Of a DNA stretch of 64,000 nucleotides, positions 31,289 to 39,442 are shown piece after piece. Numbering within the stretch: position 1 is the stretch's first letter; each line of letters starts with the position of its first letter. The translations under genes were made by a program, and so were the position numbers. The stretch spans positions 124,001 through 188,000 of the forward strand of contig NZ_JAFKJN010000014.1 in the NCBI RefSeq assembly GCF_017305915.1, read 5' to 3'. This DNA is from Reyranella sp. Lineage in GTDB: Bacteria; Pseudomonadota; Alphaproteobacteria; Reyranellales; Reyranellaceae. Below the pieces are notes generated by a model, which worked only from the letters and a program-made list of their open reading frames with translations, made no database searches and was not told where the DNA came from.

Positions 31289-32080
31289 ATGGCTCAGCGT
31301 TCGCGTCTGTTCAACGAGGTCCTGCTCGCGGTCGAGAACATCAGCCTGTCGTTCGGCGGCGTGAAGGCGCTCAGCGACATCAGCTTCGACATCATGAAGG
31401 GCGAGATCCGCGCCATCATCGGCCCCAACGGCGCCGGCAAGTCGTCGATGCTGAACTGCATCAACGGCTTCTATCATCCGCAGCAGGGCGCCATCACCTA
31501 CAAGGGCGTCAAGCGCAGCCGCATGAAGCCGCACGCGGCGGCCGAGCAGGGCATCGCCCGCACCTTCCAGAACATCGCGCTGTTCCGCGGCATGAGCACG
31601 CTCGACAACATCATGACCGGCCGCAACCTGCGCATGAAGACCGGCCTGTTCTGGCAGGCGCTGCGCGCCGGCCCGGCCGCGCGCGAGGAGATCGAGCACC
31701 GTAAGGCGGTCGAGAAGATCATCGACTTCCTCGAGATCCAGCACATCCGCAAGGTGCCGGTCGGGCAGCTCCCGTACGGCCTGCAGAAGCGGGTCGAGCT
31801 CGGGCGCGCGCTCGCCGCCGAGCCCGAGCTGCTGCTGCTCGACGAGCCGATGGCCGGCATGAACCTCGAGGAGAAGCAGGACATGTGCCGCTTCGTGCTC
31901 GACGTGAACGACGAGTTCGGCACCACCATCTGCCTGATCGAGCACGACATGGGCGTGGTGATGGACATCTCCGACCGCGTCGTGGTGCTCGACTACGGCA
32001 AGAAGATCGGCGACGGCGTGCCCGAGGCGGTCAAGTCCGACCGGGCCGTGATCGACGCCTACCTGGGAGTGAGCCACTGA
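31289..32080 (+). CDS. livG: Branched-chain-type ABC transporter ATPase
   Basis: A 263-aa ATPase: Walker A GPNGAGKSS near residue 45, Q-loop ARTFQNIALF, signature LPYGLQKRVELGRAL (LPYG in place of LSGG, usual for LivG), Walker B LLLLDEPMAG and switch His in LIEHDMGVVM. The C-terminal YGKKIGDGVPEAV segment is LivG-like. Paired with livF and the two permeases downstream. The palindrome at 32104-32172 separates it from livH. Confidence 0.94.
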   Translation: MAQRSRLFNEVLLAVENISLSFGGVKALSDISFDIMKGEIRAIIGPNGAGKSSMLNCINGFYHPQQGAITYKGVKRSRMKPHAAAEQGIARTFQNIALFRGMSTLDNIMTGRNLRMKTGLFWQALRAGPAAREEIEHRKAVEKIIDFLEIQHIRKVPVGQLPYGLQKRVELGRALAAEPELLLLDEPMAGMNLEEKQDMCRFVLDVNDEFGTTICLIEHDMGVVMDISDRVVVLDYGKKIGDGVPEAVKSDRAVIDAYLGVSH

Positions 32081-32103
32081 TGCGGACCGAGTCACACACC
32101 CCG

Positions 32104-32172
32104 TGTCATCCCGAGCGCAGCGAGGGATCTATGGGGCCGCAGCATAGATCCCTCGCTGCGCTCGGGATGACA
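32104..32172. repeat. Perfect 30-bp inverted repeat inside the liv operon
   Basis: Arms 32104-32133 and 32143-32172 are fully complementary with a 9-base loop; the outer ends read TGTCATCCCGAGCG. It lies between livG and livH. The same family occurs at 47521-47606 and 52664-52738, with a half copy near 55143. A stem this strong in mRNA should affect processing or uncouple expression of upstream and downstream genes. Confidence 0.85.
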
Positions 32173-32210
32173 GCTTTCGCGTCATCGCGACCGAGAGGCA
32201 TGGAGTAACC

Positions 32211-33134
32211 ATGGGTTTCTTCCTCGAAGTGCTGATCGGCGGGCTGCTGGCGGGGGTGCTGTACTCGCTGGTGGCGCTGGGCTTCGTGCTGATCTTCAAG
32301 GCCTCGGGCGTGTTCAACTTCGCCCAGGGCGCGATGGTGCTGACCGCCGCGCTGGCCCTGGTTCGCGCGCTCGAATTGTTCGAGCAGTGGAAATGGCCGT
32401 TCTGGCTGGCGCTGATCGCCGCCTTCCTGTTCGCGGCGGTGATCATGGCCGCGATCGCCTGGCTCGCCGAGAAGCTGGTGCTGCGCAAGCTGGTGAACCA
32501 GGAAGGCATCATCCTGTTCATGGCGACCATCGGCCTTACCTTCTTCCTCGAAGGCCTCGCCCAGACCCTGTTCGGCGCCGACGTCTATCCGCTCAATATC
32601 GGCCTGCCCAAGGAGCCGCTGTTCGTCCTCGAATCGCTGTTCGACGGCGGCATCCTGGTCAACGAGCTCGACATCTGGGCGGCGGTCATCGCCGGTCTGC
32701 TCGTCGCCGGGCTGGCGGTCTTCTTCCAGCGCACCCGGATCGGCCGCGCGCTGCGCGCCGTCGCCGACGACCATGCCGCGGCGCAGTCGGTCGGCATCCC
32801 GCTCAACCAGATCTGGTTCATCGTCTGGCTGGTCGCCGGCCTGGTGGCGCTGGCCGCCGGCGCGGTGTGGGGCAGCAAGCTCGGCGTGCAGTTCTCGCTG
32901 TCGCTGCTGGCGCTGAAAGCGCTGCCGGTGCTGATCCTGGGCGGCTTCACCTCGGTGCCGGGCGCGATCGTCGGCGGCCTGATCATCGGCGCCGGCGAGA
33001 AGCTGGCCGAGGTCTTCCTCGGGCCGTCGATGGGCGGCGGCATCGAGATCTGGTTCGCCTACGTGGTGGCGCTCCTGTTCCTGCTGTTCCGGCCGCAGGG
33101 CCTGTTCGGCGAGCGCATCATCGAGCGCGTGTAG
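32211..33134 (+). CDS. livH: Branched-chain-type ABC transporter permease LivH
   Basis: A 307-aa membrane protein with about eight hydrophobic helices. It opens with VLIGGLLAGVLYSLVALGFV and FNFAQGAMVLTA, hallmarks of LivH, and has the EAA-like cytoplasmic loop RTRIGRALRAVADDHAAAQS. The C-terminus FRPQGLFGERIIERV is typical. Starts after an AACC spacer downstream of the palindrome. Forms the inner-membrane channel with LivM. Confidence 0.94.
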   Translation: MGFFLEVLIGGLLAGVLYSLVALGFVLIFKASGVFNFAQGAMVLTAALALVRALELFEQWKWPFWLALIAAFLFAAVIMAAIAWLAEKLVLRKLVNQEGIILFMATIGLTFFLEGLAQTLFGADVYPLNIGLPKEPLFVLESLFDGGILVNELDIWAAVIAGLLVAGLAVFFQRTRIGRALRAVADDHAAAQSVGIPLNQIWFIVWLVAGLVALAAGAVWGSKLGVQFSLSLLALKALPVLILGGFTSVPGAIVGGLIIGAGEKLAEVFLGPSMGGGIEIWFAYVVALLFLLFRPQGLFGERIIERV

Positions 33135-33144
33135 GGGAGGTTTC

Positions 33145-34221
33145 GTGCTCTATCGTGAAGCCGGCCAATACAAGGTCACCTACGAAGCCGACCAGGCGAT
33201 CTTCCCGATCGCCCAGGACCGCTTCGTCATGCTGGCGCTGCTGGTCATCGCCTTCGTCGTCGTGCCGTTCGTCGCCACCGAGTACGTCTATCGCGCCGTG
33301 CTGATCCCGGTGGTGATCCTGGGCCTCGCCGCGATCGGCCTGAACGTGCTGATGGGCTATTGCGGCCAGGTCTCGCTCGGCTCGGGCGCCTTCATGGGGG
33401 TCGGCGCCTATGCCGCCTACAACCTCTCGGTCCACCTGCCGTTCCTCAACCCGCTGGTCTGCATCCTGCTGTCAGGCTTCGTCGCGGCGGCGGTCGGCAT
33501 CCTGTTCGGCATCCCGAGCCTGCGCATCAAGGGTTTCTATCTCGCCTGCGCCACGCTGGCCGCGCAGTTCTTCGGCGACTGGGCGTTCCTGCGCATCAAG
33601 TGGATCACCAACTACACGCCCTCGGGCTCGGTCAACGCCCCGTCGATCCAGCTTTTCGGGCTCGACCTCAATTCGCCGACCGCGATCTACGTCGTGGCGC
33701 TCGGCTTCACCGTCGTGCTGGGCCTCGCCACCAAGAACCTGGTGCGCGGCCATATCGGCCGGCAATGGATGGCGATCCGCGACATGGACATCGCCGCCGA
33801 GATCATCGGCGTGCGGCCGATGTACGCCAAGCTCACCGCCTTCGCCGTCTCCTCGTTCCTGATCGGCGTCGCGGGTGCCATGTGGGCCTTCCTCTATCTC
33901 GGCTCGTGGGAGCCCGCGGCCTTCTCGATCGACCGCAGCTTCCAGCTGATGTTCATGGTGATCATCGGCGGGTTGGGCTCGATCCTGGGCAGCGTGCTGG
34001 GCGCGATCTTCATCGTCCTGCTGCCGATCTTCCTCAACCAGGCGCTGCCGCCGCTCGGCGCCCTGGTCGGCTGGAAGATCAGCACCGCCACGGTGTCGCA
34101 TTTCGAGGCAATGATCTTCGGCGCCCTGATCGTCTTCTTCCTGGTCGTCGAGCCGCACGGCCTCGCGCGATTGTGGTCGATCGCCAAGGAGAAGCTGCGC
34201 CTTTGGCCCTTCCCGCACTGA
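33145..34221 (+). CDS. livM: Branched-chain-type ABC transporter permease LivM
   Basis: A 358-aa permease starting at a GTG after GGGGAGG. It has the LivM signatures GLNVLMGYCGQVSLGSGAFM and a coupling loop GRQWMAIRDMDIAAEIIGV, then IIGGLGSILGSVLGAIFIV. The N-terminus carries an extra soluble stretch (YREAGQYKVTYEADQAIF) before the first helix, common in the acyl-CoA-synthetase-linked subset. Ten bases after livH. Confidence 0.94.
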   Translation: MLYREAGQYKVTYEADQAIFPIAQDRFVMLALLVIAFVVVPFVATEYVYRAVLIPVVILGLAAIGLNVLMGYCGQVSLGSGAFMGVGAYAAYNLSVHLPFLNPLVCILLSGFVAAAVGILFGIPSLRIKGFYLACATLAAQFFGDWAFLRIKWITNYTPSGSVNAPSIQLFGLDLNSPTAIYVVALGFTVVLGLATKNLVRGHIGRQWMAIRDMDIAAEIIGVRPMYAKLTAFAVSSFLIGVAGAMWAFLYLGSWEPAAFSIDRSFQLMFMVIIGGLGSILGSVLGAIFIVLLPIFLNQALPPLGALVGWKISTATVSHFEAMIFGALIVFFLVVEPHGLARLWSIAKEKLRLWPFPH

Positions 34222-34271
34222 GTGTGAAACGCTAGCCTTTCGTCAAAGTCGTCATGAAGAAGGAGGAAACC

Positions 34272-35597
34272 ATGCAACTGAGGAAATGGGCGGTTCTAGG
34301 GGCCGCGGCCTTGGCGGCCGCCGTGTCCCTCGCGACCACCGCTTACGCGCAGAACGAGCAGTTCATCCCGGGCCTGGTCTATCGCACCGGCGCCTATGCG
34401 CCGAACGGCATCCCGTTCGCCGATGGCGTCGCCGACTACATCAACATGCTCAACGCCCGCGACGGCGGCATCAACGGCGTGAAGATCACCTTCGAGGAAT
34501 GCGAGACCGGCTACGCCACCGACCGCGGCGTCGAGTGCTACGAGCGCCTCAAGGGCAAGGGCCCGACCGGCGCGGCCTACTTCAGCCCGCTCTCGACCGG
34601 CATCACCTTCGCGCTCACCGAGAAGGCGCCGGGCGACAAGATCCCGCTGCTGACCATGGGCTACGGCCGCGCCGACAGCCGTGACGGCGCCGTGTTCACC
34701 TGGAACTTCCCGCTGATGGGCACCTACTGGACGGCCGCCAACGTCGCCATCCAGCACATCGCCAAGGAATGGGGCGGCTTCGACAAGCTCAAGGGCAAGA
34801 AGATCGCGCTGCTCTATCACGATTCGCCCTACGGCAAGGAGCCGATCGCGGCGCTCGAGATCATGTCCAAGAAGTACGGCTTCGAGTTCATGCAGATCCC
34901 GGTGCCGGCGCCGGGCAGCGAGCAGAAGTCGCAATGGCTGCAGATCCGCCAGGCGCGGCCCGACTATGTCCTTCTGTGGGGCTGGGGCGTGATGAACTCC
35001 GCCGCGGTCAGCGAGGCTGGCAACGTCAACTATCCGCGCGACAAGATGCTGGGCGTGTGGTGGTCGGGTGCGGAGCCCGACGTGCTGCCGGCCGGCGACA
35101 AGGCCAAGGGCTACAAGGCGCTGATGCTGCAGCATCCCGCCGGCAAGTTCGCCGTCCACAAGGACGTCGAGAAGTACGTGACCAGCCAGGGCAAGTCGCT
35201 GGCCAAGCCCGACGAGGTCGGCCAGGTGCTCTACAACCGCGGCCTGATCAACTCGATGGTCGGCATCGAGGCGATCCGCACCGCCATGGCCAAGTTCGGC
35301 AACAAGCCGATGACCGGCGAGCAGGTGCGCTGGGGCTTCGAGCACCTCGACCTCAGCGCCGACCGCATCAAGCAGCTCGGCTTCGACGGCATGATGGGGC
35401 CGCTCAAGCCCTCCTGCGCCGACCATGAGGGCACGCGCCTCTCCCGCGTCCACCAGTGGGACGGCAAGGAGTGGAAGGTGATCTCCGACTACTACACCGG
35501 CGACGACACGATCCTGGTGCCGCTGGTCAAGGAGGTCGCCGGCAAGTACGCGGCCGAGAAGAAGATCACGCCGCGCGACTGCTCGAAGGAGAGCTGA
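34272..35597 (+). CDS. Branched-chain-type ABC transporter substrate-binding protein
   Basis: A 441-aa periplasmic receptor of the Leu/Ile/Val-binding fold (Peripla_BP_6). A Sec signal (MQLRKWAVLGAAALAAAVSL) ends near AYAQ. I chose the ATG at 34272 because AAGGAGG lies 5 bases upstream, rather than the ATG at 34254. Mature sequence features FADGVADYINMLNARDGGIN and ITFEECETGYATDRGVECYE, with Cys pairs. Length exceeds classical LivJ and fits the group linked to ligases and aromatic or aliphatic acids. Ligand not predictable. Confidence 0.9.
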   Translation: MQLRKWAVLGAAALAAAVSLATTAYAQNEQFIPGLVYRTGAYAPNGIPFADGVADYINMLNARDGGINGVKITFEECETGYATDRGVECYERLKGKGPTGAAYFSPLSTGITFALTEKAPGDKIPLLTMGYGRADSRDGAVFTWNFPLMGTYWTAANVAIQHIAKEWGGFDKLKGKKIALLYHDSPYGKEPIAALEIMSKKYGFEFMQIPVPAPGSEQKSQWLQIRQARPDYVLLWGWGVMNSAAVSEAGNVNYPRDKMLGVWWSGAEPDVLPAGDKAKGYKALMLQHPAGKFAVHKDVEKYVTSQGKSLAKPDEVGQVLYNRGLINSMVGIEAIRTAMAKFGNKPMTGEQVRWGFEHLDLSADRIKQLGFDGMMGPLKPSCADHEGTRLSRVHQWDGKEWKVISDYYTGDDTILVPLVKEVAGKYAAEKKITPRDCSKES

Positions 35598-35609
35598 CCT
35601 CAACCACTT

Positions 35610-35717
35610 CCCCCGTCATACGGGGGAGGCAGGAAGGGGGCAGGCAACACGACCGGTGCTTTCCCCCTCCTCAATCCTCCCCCGTATGCGCCTCAGAAGG
35701 CGCTTAGACGGGGGAGG
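35610..35717. repeat. Two hairpins between the receptor gene and livF
   Basis: Hairpin one: CCCCCGT-CAT-ACGGGGG at 35610-35626. Hairpin two: CCTCCCCCGT at 35676-35685 with ACGGGGGAGG at 35708-35717, enclosing a GCGCCT/AGGCGC inner stem. The right arm of hairpin two runs into the GGAGGAGG ribosome site of livF, so folding could mask it. Related to the CCTCCCCAT family by its CCTCCCC ends. Confidence 0.7.
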
Positions 35718-35727
35718 AGGAGAAGAA

Positions 35728-36555
35728 ATGAGCCTCACTGCCGAAACCAAGCCCGCTCCCACCAACGTCCTCGACGTCGCCAACATCGAGGTGATCTACA
35801 ATCACGTGATCCTCGTGCTGAAGGGCGTGTCGCTGGCGGTGCCGGAGGGCTCGATCGTCGCCCTGCTCGGCGCCAACGGCGCCGGCAAGTCGACCACGCT
35901 CAAGGCGATCTCCAACCTGCTGCTCAGCGAGCGCGGCCAGGTCACCAAGGGCCGCATCCATTATCGCGGCGAGCGGGTCGACGGGCTGACGCCGAACGAT
36001 CTCGTGCGCCGCGGCGTCATCCAGGTGATGGAGGGCCGCCACTGCTTCGGCCATCTCACGGTCGAGGAGAACCTGCTGACCGGCGCCTTCATCCATGGCG
36101 GCCAGCGCCGCGTCGCCGAGGACCTCGAGAAGGTCTATCACTACTTCCCGCGGCTCAAGGAACGCCGCACCAGCCAGGCCGGCTACACCTCCGGCGGCGA
36201 GCAGCAGATGACGGCGATCGGCCGCGCCCTGATGAGCCGCCCCAGCACCATCCTGCTCGACGAGCCGTCGATGGGCCTGGCGCCGCAGCTCGTCGAGGAG
36301 ATCTTCTGTATCGTGCGGAACCTCAACGAGCAGGAGAAGGTGTCGATCCTGCTGGCCGAGCAGAACACCAACATCGCGCTGCGCTACGCCCATTACGGCT
36401 ACATCCTGGAGAACGGCCGCGTCGTGCTCGACGGCGACGCCGCCGACCTGCGCGAGAACGAGGACGTGAAGGAATTCTACCTCGGCATCGGCGGCGAGGG
36501 CCGCCGCTCGTTTCGCGACGTCAAGCACTACCGCCGCCGCAAGCGCTGGCTCTGA
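35728..36555 (+). CDS. livF: Branched-chain-type ABC transporter ATPase
   Basis: A 275-aa ATPase: Walker A GANGAGKSTTLK near residue 49, Q-loop GVIQVMEGRHCFGHLTV, signature YTSGGEQQMTAIGRAL, Walker B ILLDEPSMGLAPQ and switch region LLAEQNTNIALRYA. The MEGR and EQN motifs are LivF-specific. Starts at the ATG at 35728 after GGAGGAGGAG; the frame upstream is repeat sequence. An extra basic C-terminus (KHYRRRKRWL) is typical of the ligase-associated version. Last gene of the operon. Confidence 0.94.
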   Translation: MSLTAETKPAPTNVLDVANIEVIYNHVILVLKGVSLAVPEGSIVALLGANGAGKSTTLKAISNLLLSERGQVTKGRIHYRGERVDGLTPNDLVRRGVIQVMEGRHCFGHLTVEENLLTGAFIHGGQRRVAEDLEKVYHYFPRLKERRTSQAGYTSGGEQQMTAIGRALMSRPSTILLDEPSMGLAPQLVEEIFCIVRNLNEQEKVSILLAEQNTNIALRYAHYGYILENGRVVLDGDAADLRENEDVKEFYLGIGGEGRRSFRDVKHYRRRKRWL

Positions 36556-36565
36556 GGTCCACCGA

Positions 36566-36988
36566 TTACCGCATCGTTCGGCGCGTGATTCTCTGACGAC
36601 CGTGAAGTACCCGGACGACCTGCACTTCATCGCTCGTTGCGCGATAGAGCATATTCCGTTCGGCTGGAATCAGCCGAACGGAATATGCCTGCTGCAACAA
36701 CAGCGCCCGTGCGCGCATTTCCGGGCAGATGGAACCGTGAGCGGTTCCATCTGCCCGGAAATCGCTCTAGAACAGCAGATAAGGATGAACTACCGCGATA
36801 CGGATGCCGGTGCCGAGGTTCGGCCTTGGCGCGCCTGACTGAGGGAACAGTCTCAGCCGGTTCAGTGCAGACGAGAACCGCGCGAGATATGCCGTGGCTA
36901 CCCGCTGCCTTGCGACTTCGATCAACGTATCGAGGATATTGCGAGAGTCGGCCAGGGCCGCGGCGGTGAAGGCAAGCCGATGCGCGCG
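36566..36988 (-). pseudogene. parE: ParE/RelE-family toxin interrupted by a palindromic element
   Basis: Immediately after the parD stop, in the same frame, 73 codons read as a ParE toxin (LAFTAAALADSRNILDTLIE, GIRIAVVHPYLLF) and end at a TAG at 36769-36767. Beyond a 119-bp palindromic insert the frame resumes at 36646 with YRATSDEVQVVRVLHG and stops at 36566. Removing the insert plus one TAGA copy (123 bp) restores a continuous 99-codon toxin. No ATG, GTG or TTG start remains at its front. The gene is therefore doubly inactive. This reconstruction is read directly from the sequence; the family call rests on the ParE-like motifs. Confidence 0.85.
36649..36767. mobile_element. 119-bp double-palindrome element (MITE/REP-like) inserted in parE
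   Basis: Contains a perfect 18-bp hairpin at 36649-36688 (loop GAAT, ends GCATATTCCG) and a perfect 21-bp hairpin at 36717-36762 (loop TGAG), joined by CTGCTGCAACAACAGCGCCC. It is flanked by the direct repeat TAGA at 36645-36648 and 36768-36771, which looks like a target-site duplication. A shorter relative at 49515-49585 has the first hairpin and joiner only. It has no coding capacity, so any movement would need a transposase in trans. Confidence 0.8.
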
Positions 36989-37234
36989 TCAGCGCGGCCG
37001 ACGAAGACTCGCTTTAAGACTCGCCATCGCTTCGTCGCCAGAAATGACCTCACCGCGCTCCAGCTGCGCCAGTCCGGCCTCGATGAGCGGCTTCGCCCAG
37101 TCCAACTCGTCTTCGCTCATGGCCATGAGGTCCGCCACGGCGACCTCGACGGCCTGCTCAAGCGATTCGAAATGGCCGGCCGCGACTTGTACTTCCAGCC
37201 AGCGTTGCTGCTCAGGAGAGAGTTGCACCGTCAT
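36989..37234 (-). CDS. parD: ParD-like antitoxin (orphaned)
   Basis: An 81-aa protein, MTVQLSPEQQRWLEVQVAAG with FESLEQAVEVAVADLM, matching the ribbon-helix-helix start and helix of ParD antitoxins. An acidic toxin-binding tail follows (EDELDWAKPLIEAGL, ERGEVISGDEAMASL). The ATG at 37234 is chosen over 37297 because family members start at this strand. The cognate parE downstream is disrupted, so it may persist only as a DNA-binding autoregulator or be decaying. Confidence 0.8.
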   Translation of the reverse strand: MTVQLSPEQQRWLEVQVAAGHFESLEQAVEVAVADLMAMSEDELDWAKPLIEAGLAQLERGEVISGDEAMASLKASLRRPR

Positions 37235-37344
37235 GATGTCAAAATAGCCCTTCTGGGAGGGCGCAGCCAACATCGGGTCCCGAAGCCCGCTATTCAAGAC
37301 GTGCGCGCACGGCTACCGTGCGGCCAAATCACGGGGAAGCGCCA

Positions 37345-38583
37345 ATGACGTCCAAGCATTACGACTCCTTGGAGACCCGCACGCCCGAGGAGCGCGAGAA
37401 GGCGCTGATGCAGGCCCTGCCGGCGCAGATCGCGCACGCCAAGGCCAATGCGCCGTTCTTCAAGCAGTGGCTGAAGGACGTCGACTCCGCGTCGGTGACC
37501 TCGCGCGCGGCGCTCGCCAAGCTGCCGGTGCTGCGCAAGTCGATGCTGGGCGAGGTGCAGAAGAAGAATCCGCCGATGGGCGGGCTGATCGCGGTGCCGC
37601 TGGCGAAGGCGCGGCACATCTTCATGTCGCCCGGGCCGATCTTCGAGATCGACACCGACGAGCCCGACTATTTCCGCGGCGCGCGGGCGATGCATGCCGG
37701 CGGCTTCCGCGCCGGCGACGTGGTCTACAACACCTTCTCCTATCACCTGACGCCGGCCGGCATCATGATGGAATCGGCGCTGCGGGCGCTGGGCTGCGTG
37801 ATCGTGCCGGGCGGCGTCGGCAACACCGAGCTGCAGCTCGACGCGATCGCGGCGATCAGGCCCAAGGGCTATGTCGGCACGCCGTCGTTCCTGAAGATCC
37901 TGATCGAGAAGGCGGCCGAGCTCGGCAAGGACATCTCGTCGATCAAGCATGCCTTCGTCGGCGCCGAGGCCTTGCCGCCGTCGCTGCGCCAGATGTTCAT
38001 CGACAAGGGCATGACCTGCCTGCAGAGCTACGGCACGGCCGACCTCGGCACCATCGCCTACGAGTCAGAGGCCATCCAGGGCATGACGGTCGACGAGGGC
38101 GTGATCGTCGAGATCGTGCGGCCCGGCACCGGCGACCCGGTGCCCGAGGGCGATGTCGGCGAGGTCGTCGTGACCACCTTCAACCGCGCCTACCCGCTGA
38201 TCCGCTTCGGCACCGGCGACATGTCGGCGGTGCTGGCGGGCCCCAGCCCGTGCGGCCGCACCAACATGCGCATCAAGGGCTGGATGGGCCGCGCCGACCA
38301 GCGCACCAAGGTGCGCGGCATGTTCGTCGATCCCGAGCAGATCGCCGAGATCGCCAAGAAGCATCCGGGACTGGGCCGCCTGCGTCTGGTGATCGACTGG
38401 GTCAACCAGGCCGACGTCATGACCTTGAAGGTCGAGGCGCCGCAGGCCTCGCCCGATCTCGAAAAGGCGATGACCGATACCATCCGCACCGTCTGCAAGG
38501 TCGGCGGCAAGGTCGAGTTCGCCAGCATGGGCAGCCTGCCCAACGACGGCAAGGTGATCGACGATATCCGCAAGTACACATGA
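37345..38583 (+). CDS. Phenylacetate-CoA-ligase-like adenylate-forming enzyme
   Basis: A 412-aa PaaK-type ligase. Seen: a PaaK-style N-terminus (EEREKALMQALPAQIAHAKA), GTPSFLKILIEKAAELG, SYGTADLGTIAYES and FGTGDMSAVL, with a C-terminal subdomain KGWMGRADQRTKVRGMFVDP. It activates an aryl or aliphatic carboxylate through an acyl-AMP. The usual Ser/Thr/Gly-rich phosphate loop is reduced, as often in this shorter subgroup. The start is the ATG at 37345. The stop overlaps the GNAT start (ATGA). Confidence 0.85.
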   Translation: MTSKHYDSLETRTPEEREKALMQALPAQIAHAKANAPFFKQWLKDVDSASVTSRAALAKLPVLRKSMLGEVQKKNPPMGGLIAVPLAKARHIFMSPGPIFEIDTDEPDYFRGARAMHAGGFRAGDVVYNTFSYHLTPAGIMMESALRALGCVIVPGGVGNTELQLDAIAAIRPKGYVGTPSFLKILIEKAAELGKDISSIKHAFVGAEALPPSLRQMFIDKGMTCLQSYGTADLGTIAYESEAIQGMTVDEGVIVEIVRPGTGDPVPEGDVGEVVVTTFNRAYPLIRFGTGDMSAVLAGPSPCGRTNMRIKGWMGRADQRTKVRGMFVDPEQIAEIAKKHPGLGRLRLVIDWVNQADVMTLKVEAPQASPDLEKAMTDTIRTVCKVGGKVEFASMGSLPNDGKVIDDIRKYT

Positions 38584-39005
38584 TGGTCCTGCGCGACGCC
38601 CGGCCGAGCGACTTCGCGGCCATCCGCCGCCTGCTCGGCCAGCTCGGCTATGCGCCGGACGAGGCCGAGTTCCGTCATCGCTTCGACAGCGTGGTGGCCA
38701 CGGCCGGCCATCGGATCATCGTCGCGGAAGAGGAGGGCGCGGTCGCGGGCGTCCTGCACGTCTTCGAGCGGCCGGCGCTCGACAAAGGCTGCGAGGCGGT
38801 GATCCAGGCGCTGGTGGTCGACGACACGATGCGCAGCCGCGGTGTCGGCGAGGCGCTGATGCGCGAAGCCGAAGCCTGGGCCGCGCAACGCGGGCTCGCC
38901 GCGACCTCGCTCTACACCAACATCACCCGCGACCGGGCGCGCGCCTTCTACGAGCGCATCGGCTACCGCCTCAGGGCCACCTCTCACCTTCTGGGCCGGC
39001 ATTAG
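38580..39005 (+). CDS. GNAT-family N-acetyltransferase
   Basis: A 141-aa acetyltransferase: VLRDARPSDFAAIRRLLGQL at the start, the acetyl-CoA loop VVDDTMRSRGVGEALM and the C-terminal ARAFYERIGYRLRATSHLL, the standard GNAT layout. The ATG at 38580 overlaps the ligase stop by 4 bases, suggesting a coupled function, possibly regulation of the ligase by lysine acetylation (speculative). Its 3' end overlaps the convergent secreted-protein gene by 35 bases. Confidence 0.88.
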   Translation: MMVLRDARPSDFAAIRRLLGQLGYAPDEAEFRHRFDSVVATAGHRIIVAEEEGAVAGVLHVFERPALDKGCEAVIQALVVDDTMRSRGVGEALMREAEAWAAQRGLAATSLYTNITRDRARAFYERIGYRLRATSHLLGRH

Positions 39006-39435
39006 AAGAGCAGATGGGGAATCTGTTCTCCGGGCTGAAGTCGCGTTTCAGCACGACGTTGCTTGAGCGGTACGGGTCCGTGTAACGCCCCTCGATCGCG
39101 TCCGCTGTGATTCGGCCGACGAGCTTGCGGAAGTATTTATCGGGGGACGGAAAATGAATATCGATGCGAAAGGTGTCGCCGTCGATTTCCGCAACCTCGA
39201 AGAGCGGTTCAGACAGAACCCCCTCCCCCGTTTGGTACCACACCCAGATTTTCTCCTTTTCGAAGGGGTGGCCGCTGCGGAAGACGATCATTCTCTCGCC
39301 CTTGAGGTCGCCCGAGTTCGGGCTGATGCACATGTTCGAATACACGGCGAGGAATTCCTTCGGCTTCTCCGCTCCCGCCAACATTGGTAACGCGAAAACG
39401 GCGAAGCCAATCACGCAGGTAAGAAGTGATCGCAT
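38971..39435 (-). CDS. Exported hypothetical protein
   Basis: A 154-aa protein with a signal peptide (MRSLLTCVIGFAVFALPMLA, processed near GAE). The mature part is beta-rich: VYSNMCISPNSGDLKGERMI and IWVWYQTGEGVLSEPLFEVA, with two cysteines that may pair. No family or function is recognised. The start is the ATG at 39435, since the frame upstream shadows the M15 gene. It lies 7 bases after that gene's shifted-frame stop, so they may be cotranscribed. Composition is less GC-rich than its neighbours. Confidence 0.65.
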   Translation of the reverse strand: MRSLLTCVIGFAVFALPMLAGAEKPKEFLAVYSNMCISPNSGDLKGERMIVFRSGHPFEKEKIWVWYQTGEGVLSEPLFEVAEIDGDTFRIDIHFPSPDKYFRKLVGRITADAIEGRYTDPYRSSNVVLKRDFSPENRFPICSSNAGPEGERWP

Positions 39436-39442
39436 GGCTCTT

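Noticed and set aside
32104..32172. CRISPR-like palindromic repeat
   Set aside because: Single inverted repeats scattered across the window, with no regular repeat-spacer array and no cas genes.
36602..36838. Plus-strand frame MKYPDDLHFIARCAIEHIPF across the hairpin element
   Set aside because: It is antisense to the C-terminal half of the interrupted parE gene and then runs through the palindromes.
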